From Sulfurimicrobium sp031426915 (GTDB lineage: Bacteria; Pseudomonadota; Gammaproteobacteria; Burkholderiales; Sulfuricellaceae), in assembly GCA_031426915.1 (NCBI GenBank), contig JASJPB010000035.1, positions 1 through 64,000 of the forward strand: 64,000 nt of DNA, read 5' to 3'. Numbering within the stretch: the first letter of the stretch is position 1; each line of letters begins with the position of its first letter. Below the pieces are notes generated by a model, which did not search any database, was not told the origin of the DNA, and saw only the letters and a program-made list of their open reading frames with translations. Position numbers and translations under genes: made by a program. Below, one piece after another: positions 62,101 to 64,000 of the stretch.

Positions 62101-64000
62101 TGCAATCCAACATAGCGCTCCAGCAACTCGCGCGCTTGCTTTGCAGCGGCGGCCGGTTCGACATCGGTGAGAGAATCGTCGGCACCGCGCACTGGCCGTT
62201 CAAGCAGGCTGTATCCGTTGACGGTGCTGCTCTCGCAGACGAGGATCGGCGTTCCGCCTTTATTGGCCGCCGCAATCTCCGGGTAGAACGGATGGGAGAG
62301 CTCCTCCGAAAACTCGCGGAAGAAGATTCCCCTGTCGCCGAAGAGCACGTTCTTGCCATTGAGGATGTGGGTCACAAGGCCCGCAACACGGCGTGTTTTC
62401 ACCGCGAGAGCCTTCATGCGCTCGGGATGCCAGGGCGGGATAATCACCGATGGTTGTTCGCCCGAGACCTTTACCGTTCCGATGGACAGCACCTCGGCGA
62501 CAAGCTCGGCGCGGCATATGTCGCCACGCGCATGGATGGCCAGCGCGCGAAGCAGCGCGGCGAAAGAGTCAGCCTGCCGCAGCACTGCCTCGCCATGTAG
62601 CCCGGTTTTTATGAAGTCTTCCAAGGCAAGGATGTAGTCTTCCTCGAAGGTTTCCCATGAGGTTCGAAGCTCGGCACGCTGCTCCTCGGAAATGCGTCCT
62701 TTGGCGGCGAGGTCGTCAATCCTGCGCTTGATGTCGGCCCGCATGCTTTTCAGTTGCTTTGGCTGCGGAACCAGTGAACCGGCGTCGTGCGAATAGGTGG
62801 CTTCCAAAGTGGCGGTATCCAGCAGAGACACGCTCTGTACCCCGCCCTTCTTGCTGACAAGCCGTCTTGGAACCTCCGTGCAGCCTACGGAACCCTTCTC
62901 CTGGAGTCGCCGCATGTCGTCGATCAGCGAGAGTCCTATGGAGTCGGGACGATATAGCCACAACAACTGCGTCTTCTTTAGGATGGTCTCGCCTGCGCCT
63001 TTCTTTTCGACAAGGGCAACTTCGAACTTTATCTGGACGGAATTTTTTGCGAGCGAGATGCATGGCTTGAACTTGGCCTTGCGGATTTCCTTCTCGTGGG
63101 CCAAAAAAGCGGGGTGGTCGAAAAGTGGGTCGGGCATGTTTCCCGCACCCATCCGTTCGACGCGCCATTCGACCCGTCCGTTCATGAGCTCTTTGAGGCC
63201 GCGATACATCGCTGAGAAGAATGCCCCGACGTCCTGGTTGTGGCGTTCTCTCCAGACGGTGCGGCCTTTGGTGACGGTGAAACGCAACACGCGCTCGCCC
63301 TGCGGCTCCGCTGCCCCGACCACAAGGTGGTGCGCAACGCTGGCGAAGCCGTCGAGAAAGTCATTACATTCGATGGGCTTGCCGAAAATCACCTTTTCCC
63401 AGCGCGTGTGCAGCTTCGTGTCTTTCTCTATGTAGCGGCGGTGGAGTTCGAAGAACGCCTCGTCGTCATCGTTCCAGTCCGAGCGCTTTTCCCGGGCGCG
63501 CAATCCTTCAAGGTGTTTGCGCCATTCGGTGTCGAGCACATCCGGGTCGTCGCAGTCGTGGTCGAAAAAATAGATGGTCGCGTCGGCCAGGCCCTGCTGG
63601 CGCTCACGGGGCTTGTCAAAAATGAGGTGGACGCTGTCCTTTTCCCACTCAAGGGCCGCGACCTCAGCAGAGGTCAGCTCGTCGCCGGGCTGCGCGTTGA
63701 TGAACGCGAGTAGGGTTTCCCTGGCGTGATCCGGTATGGCGTCGGCGTTCTCGTCGAGGCGCTGGCGCAATTCCTCCGGGTCAAGTGGCTGGCCGTTGGG
63801 ACGCATCTTGGCGAGAAGCGGCAAGCGGTTCGTGAAGAGCTTCTCGAATACCTTGCGCCATGGGGCGACGGTCGCTCCATAGGTCTTGGAACTTGAGAAA
63901 AGCGACGTGTCGCGGGGCAACCCGACATGGGGCAAAGCCCAGCCGATGGCGTCGCGAATCGGATGTCCATGGGCCGTGGTGGCCTCCCCGGCCAAAGCGC
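59154..64000 (-). CDS. Very large FtsK/HerA-type DNA translocase, 5' end beyond window
   Basis: At least 1614 residues; the frame stays open to the window edge (a TTG at 63995 is not a convincing start). Near the C-terminus Walker A GTTGSGKS (about residue 1388 of the visible part) and MVFLIHDEF show an FtsK-type motor. Near residue 1007 VAVIESKYVAS, with an Asp about 20 residues before, recalls a PD-(D/E)xK nuclease site. An Ala/Pro-rich linker separates these. Large HerA/FtsK-type proteins (DndH-like) act with phosphorothioation systems; SspFGH is another partner set, but I cannot assign a name from sequence. Confidence 0.8.
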   Translation of the reverse strand, partial: ALAGEATTAHGHPIRDAIGWALPHVGLPRDTSLFSSSKTYGATVAPWRKVFEKLFTNRLPLLAKMRPNGQPLDPEELRQRLDENADAIPDHARETLLAFINAQPGDELTSAEVAALEWEKDSVHLIFDKPRERQQGLADATIYFFDHDCDDPDVLDTEWRKHLEGLRAREKRSDWNDDDEAFFELHRRYIEKDTKLHTRWEKVIFGKPIECNDFLDGFASVAHHLVVGAAEPQGERVLRFTVTKGRTVWRERHNQDVGAFFSAMYRGLKELMNGRVEWRVERMGAGNMPDPLFDHPAFLAHEKEIRKAKFKPCISLAKNSVQIKFEVALVEKKGAGETILKKTQLLWLYRPDSIGLSLIDDMRRLQEKGSVGCTEVPRRLVSKKGGVQSVSLLDTATLEATYSHDAGSLVPQPKQLKSMRADIKRRIDDLAAKGRISEEQRAELRTSWETFEEDYILALEDFIKTGLHGEAVLRQADSFAALLRALAIHARGDICRAELVAEVLSIGTVKVSGEQPSVIIPPWHPERMKALAVKTRRVAGLVTHILNGKNVLFGDRGIFFREFSEELSHPFYPEIAAANKGGTPILVCESSTVNGYSLLERPVRGADDSLTDVEPAAAAKQARELLERYVGLQPHEASNLSVLLYNADAAELPLAVVRELSGMQTGTDFQCNVSVRHRDPAKLRRVYAELVTKTGDDPDLPVVSETSQNFMSKLRISVAPPSSTPPRTNDGFRAFDVAFLHDVVSRTAAVEWIPVDWTNERPTLEHAPSRWSYRSVSGENELKSTTFLTCPRQTASGWAYVRAVASVVRQTDATAETQLLPARRISLQNERLKATLDDAHALAEWVATYDELLDKRQLQANGVTVVRYRRASTNGRNTIVSSTSELRLLGVLTRRRLGELGLPFSGDEITALADRMKKDALSVSGDIVLRAAKRGVSAGEMIGLVMSRHLLEEEFKVISGAGKRAAFSVFFLLDDYADWLAQKESRIADILGLCVEEGEEGPILHVAVIESKYVASNGAAEARRSSKAQLMATLSTFRAALFGDPGRLDRDVWLSRLADLLIDADIPTGCSGLLERARAKLRDGEAGISLRGYSHVFIHSADPAGPSASAQHLVDDSDDIQAWQEVFERPELRLLVESYARNEDPTTIRSKLGPVQPWLSATPQLPAPRVAWGAMIELLAASPEPAAEVAPAEVMTPDTPTSDALATEPEAPISAPAQPVATASGVSLNALVTMKTAGLSAATDEREEWAQETTRKLKTALNGYGLQAAVLATRLTPNGCLVRLAGSDRLRVEDVEAKRMQLLTTHAINLVTVQPKPGEIVVTIAGAKRQSVSLWDLWARRTLNRNAAGINTSILLGVQEINGALLYLNLGGEFGGLAAHDPHSLVAGTTGSGKSVLIQAMMLDIAATNPKELAQMVLIDPKMGVDYSALEDLPHMREKIVTTKERSAEILASLVEEMENRYRIFSEARARDLPTYNAKSAPENRLPMVFLIHDEFADWMFDDAYKSAVSSAVQRLGVKARAAGIHLIFAAQRPDKDVMPMQLRENLGNRLILKVASEATSKIALDRPGAELLLGKGHLAAKLNGEQGLVFAQAPFLCDDDIALAVDAIIQDES

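Noticed and set aside
39000..64000. CRISPR array or cas genes in the defence island
   Set aside because: No regularly spaced direct repeats and no Cas protein patterns were seen on reading both strands.

Overview
The window looks like about 40 kb of betaproteobacterial core chromosome (high GC, Nitrosomonadales/Sulfuricellaceae-like gene order and proteins) followed by at least 24 kb of an integrated genomic island. The core carries gltX next to tRNA-Ala(GGC), a thiL-pgpA-pncC-recA-recX-alaS block, pabB and ppdK. A dissimilatory sulfite reductase alpha subunit (dsrA) and a sulfite-oxidase-family molybdoenzyme point to sulfur chemistry. Several multidomain c-di-GMP proteins suggest a free-living, environment-sensing bacterium.

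Core layout. Positions 1-8.5 kb: tRNA-Ala 3' of gltX, pabB, and a three-gene overlapping operon (PhnD-like binding protein, PAS/GGDEF protein, c-haem-motif GGDEF/EAL protein). 8.5-15.1 kb: HD phosphohydrolase, WYL regulator, a 37-codon membrane ORF, dsrA without dsrB beside it, and ppdK with a clear terminator. 15.5-21.9 kb: a co-directional run with a VTT/DedA-type membrane protein, an encapsulated ferritin and its encapsulin shell, ArsS and two glycosyltransferases of the arsenosugar-associated families, a fatty acid hydroxylase/sterol desaturase, a 47-codon ORF, and the Tat-exported molybdoenzyme. 21.9-28.1 kb: GGDEF/EAL protein with a ModA-like binding protein, PLD nuclease, MscS channel and PilZ/YcgR protein. 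28.3-39.4 kb: alaS, recX, recA, pncC, pgpA, thiL, a VapBC-type toxin-antitoxin pair, an ABC-F ATPase, a DksA-family protein and a degenerate receiver protein.

Island. At 39,838-39,886 the 3' half of tRNA-His(GTG) with its terminator forms an attachment-site scar, and a tyrosine integrase begins 100 bp further on. Everything to the end of the window is accessory. A second integrase-like gene with a small partner comes first. Next is an SspB-SspC-SspD (DUF4007 / large ATPase / PP-loop sulfotransferase-like) single-strand DNA phosphorothioation module on the plus strand. On the minus strand lie, in transcription order, a very large FtsK/HerA-type translocase (truncated by the window end), a membrane protein overlapping a nucleoside 2-deoxyribosyltransferase-like protein, a DUF262 (DGQQR) protein, a SIR2-like protein, and a tight seven-gene operon. 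That operon encodes three radical SAM proteins (one viperin-like), a Pol-beta-type nucleotidyltransferase, a nucleoside phosphorylase-GAF protein, a SAM methyltransferase and a P-loop kinase-like protein. All adjacent pairs overlap by 1 to 8 bp.

How they may work together. The island is a defence island built around DNA phosphorothioation. The DUF262+SIR2 pair and the FtsK-like protein are candidate effectors or partners of SspBCD. The seven-gene radical SAM operon does not match any system I can name; its parts all fit handling or modification of nucleotides. It is the best candidate in this window for something undescribed. These functional links are inferences from domains and gene order only.
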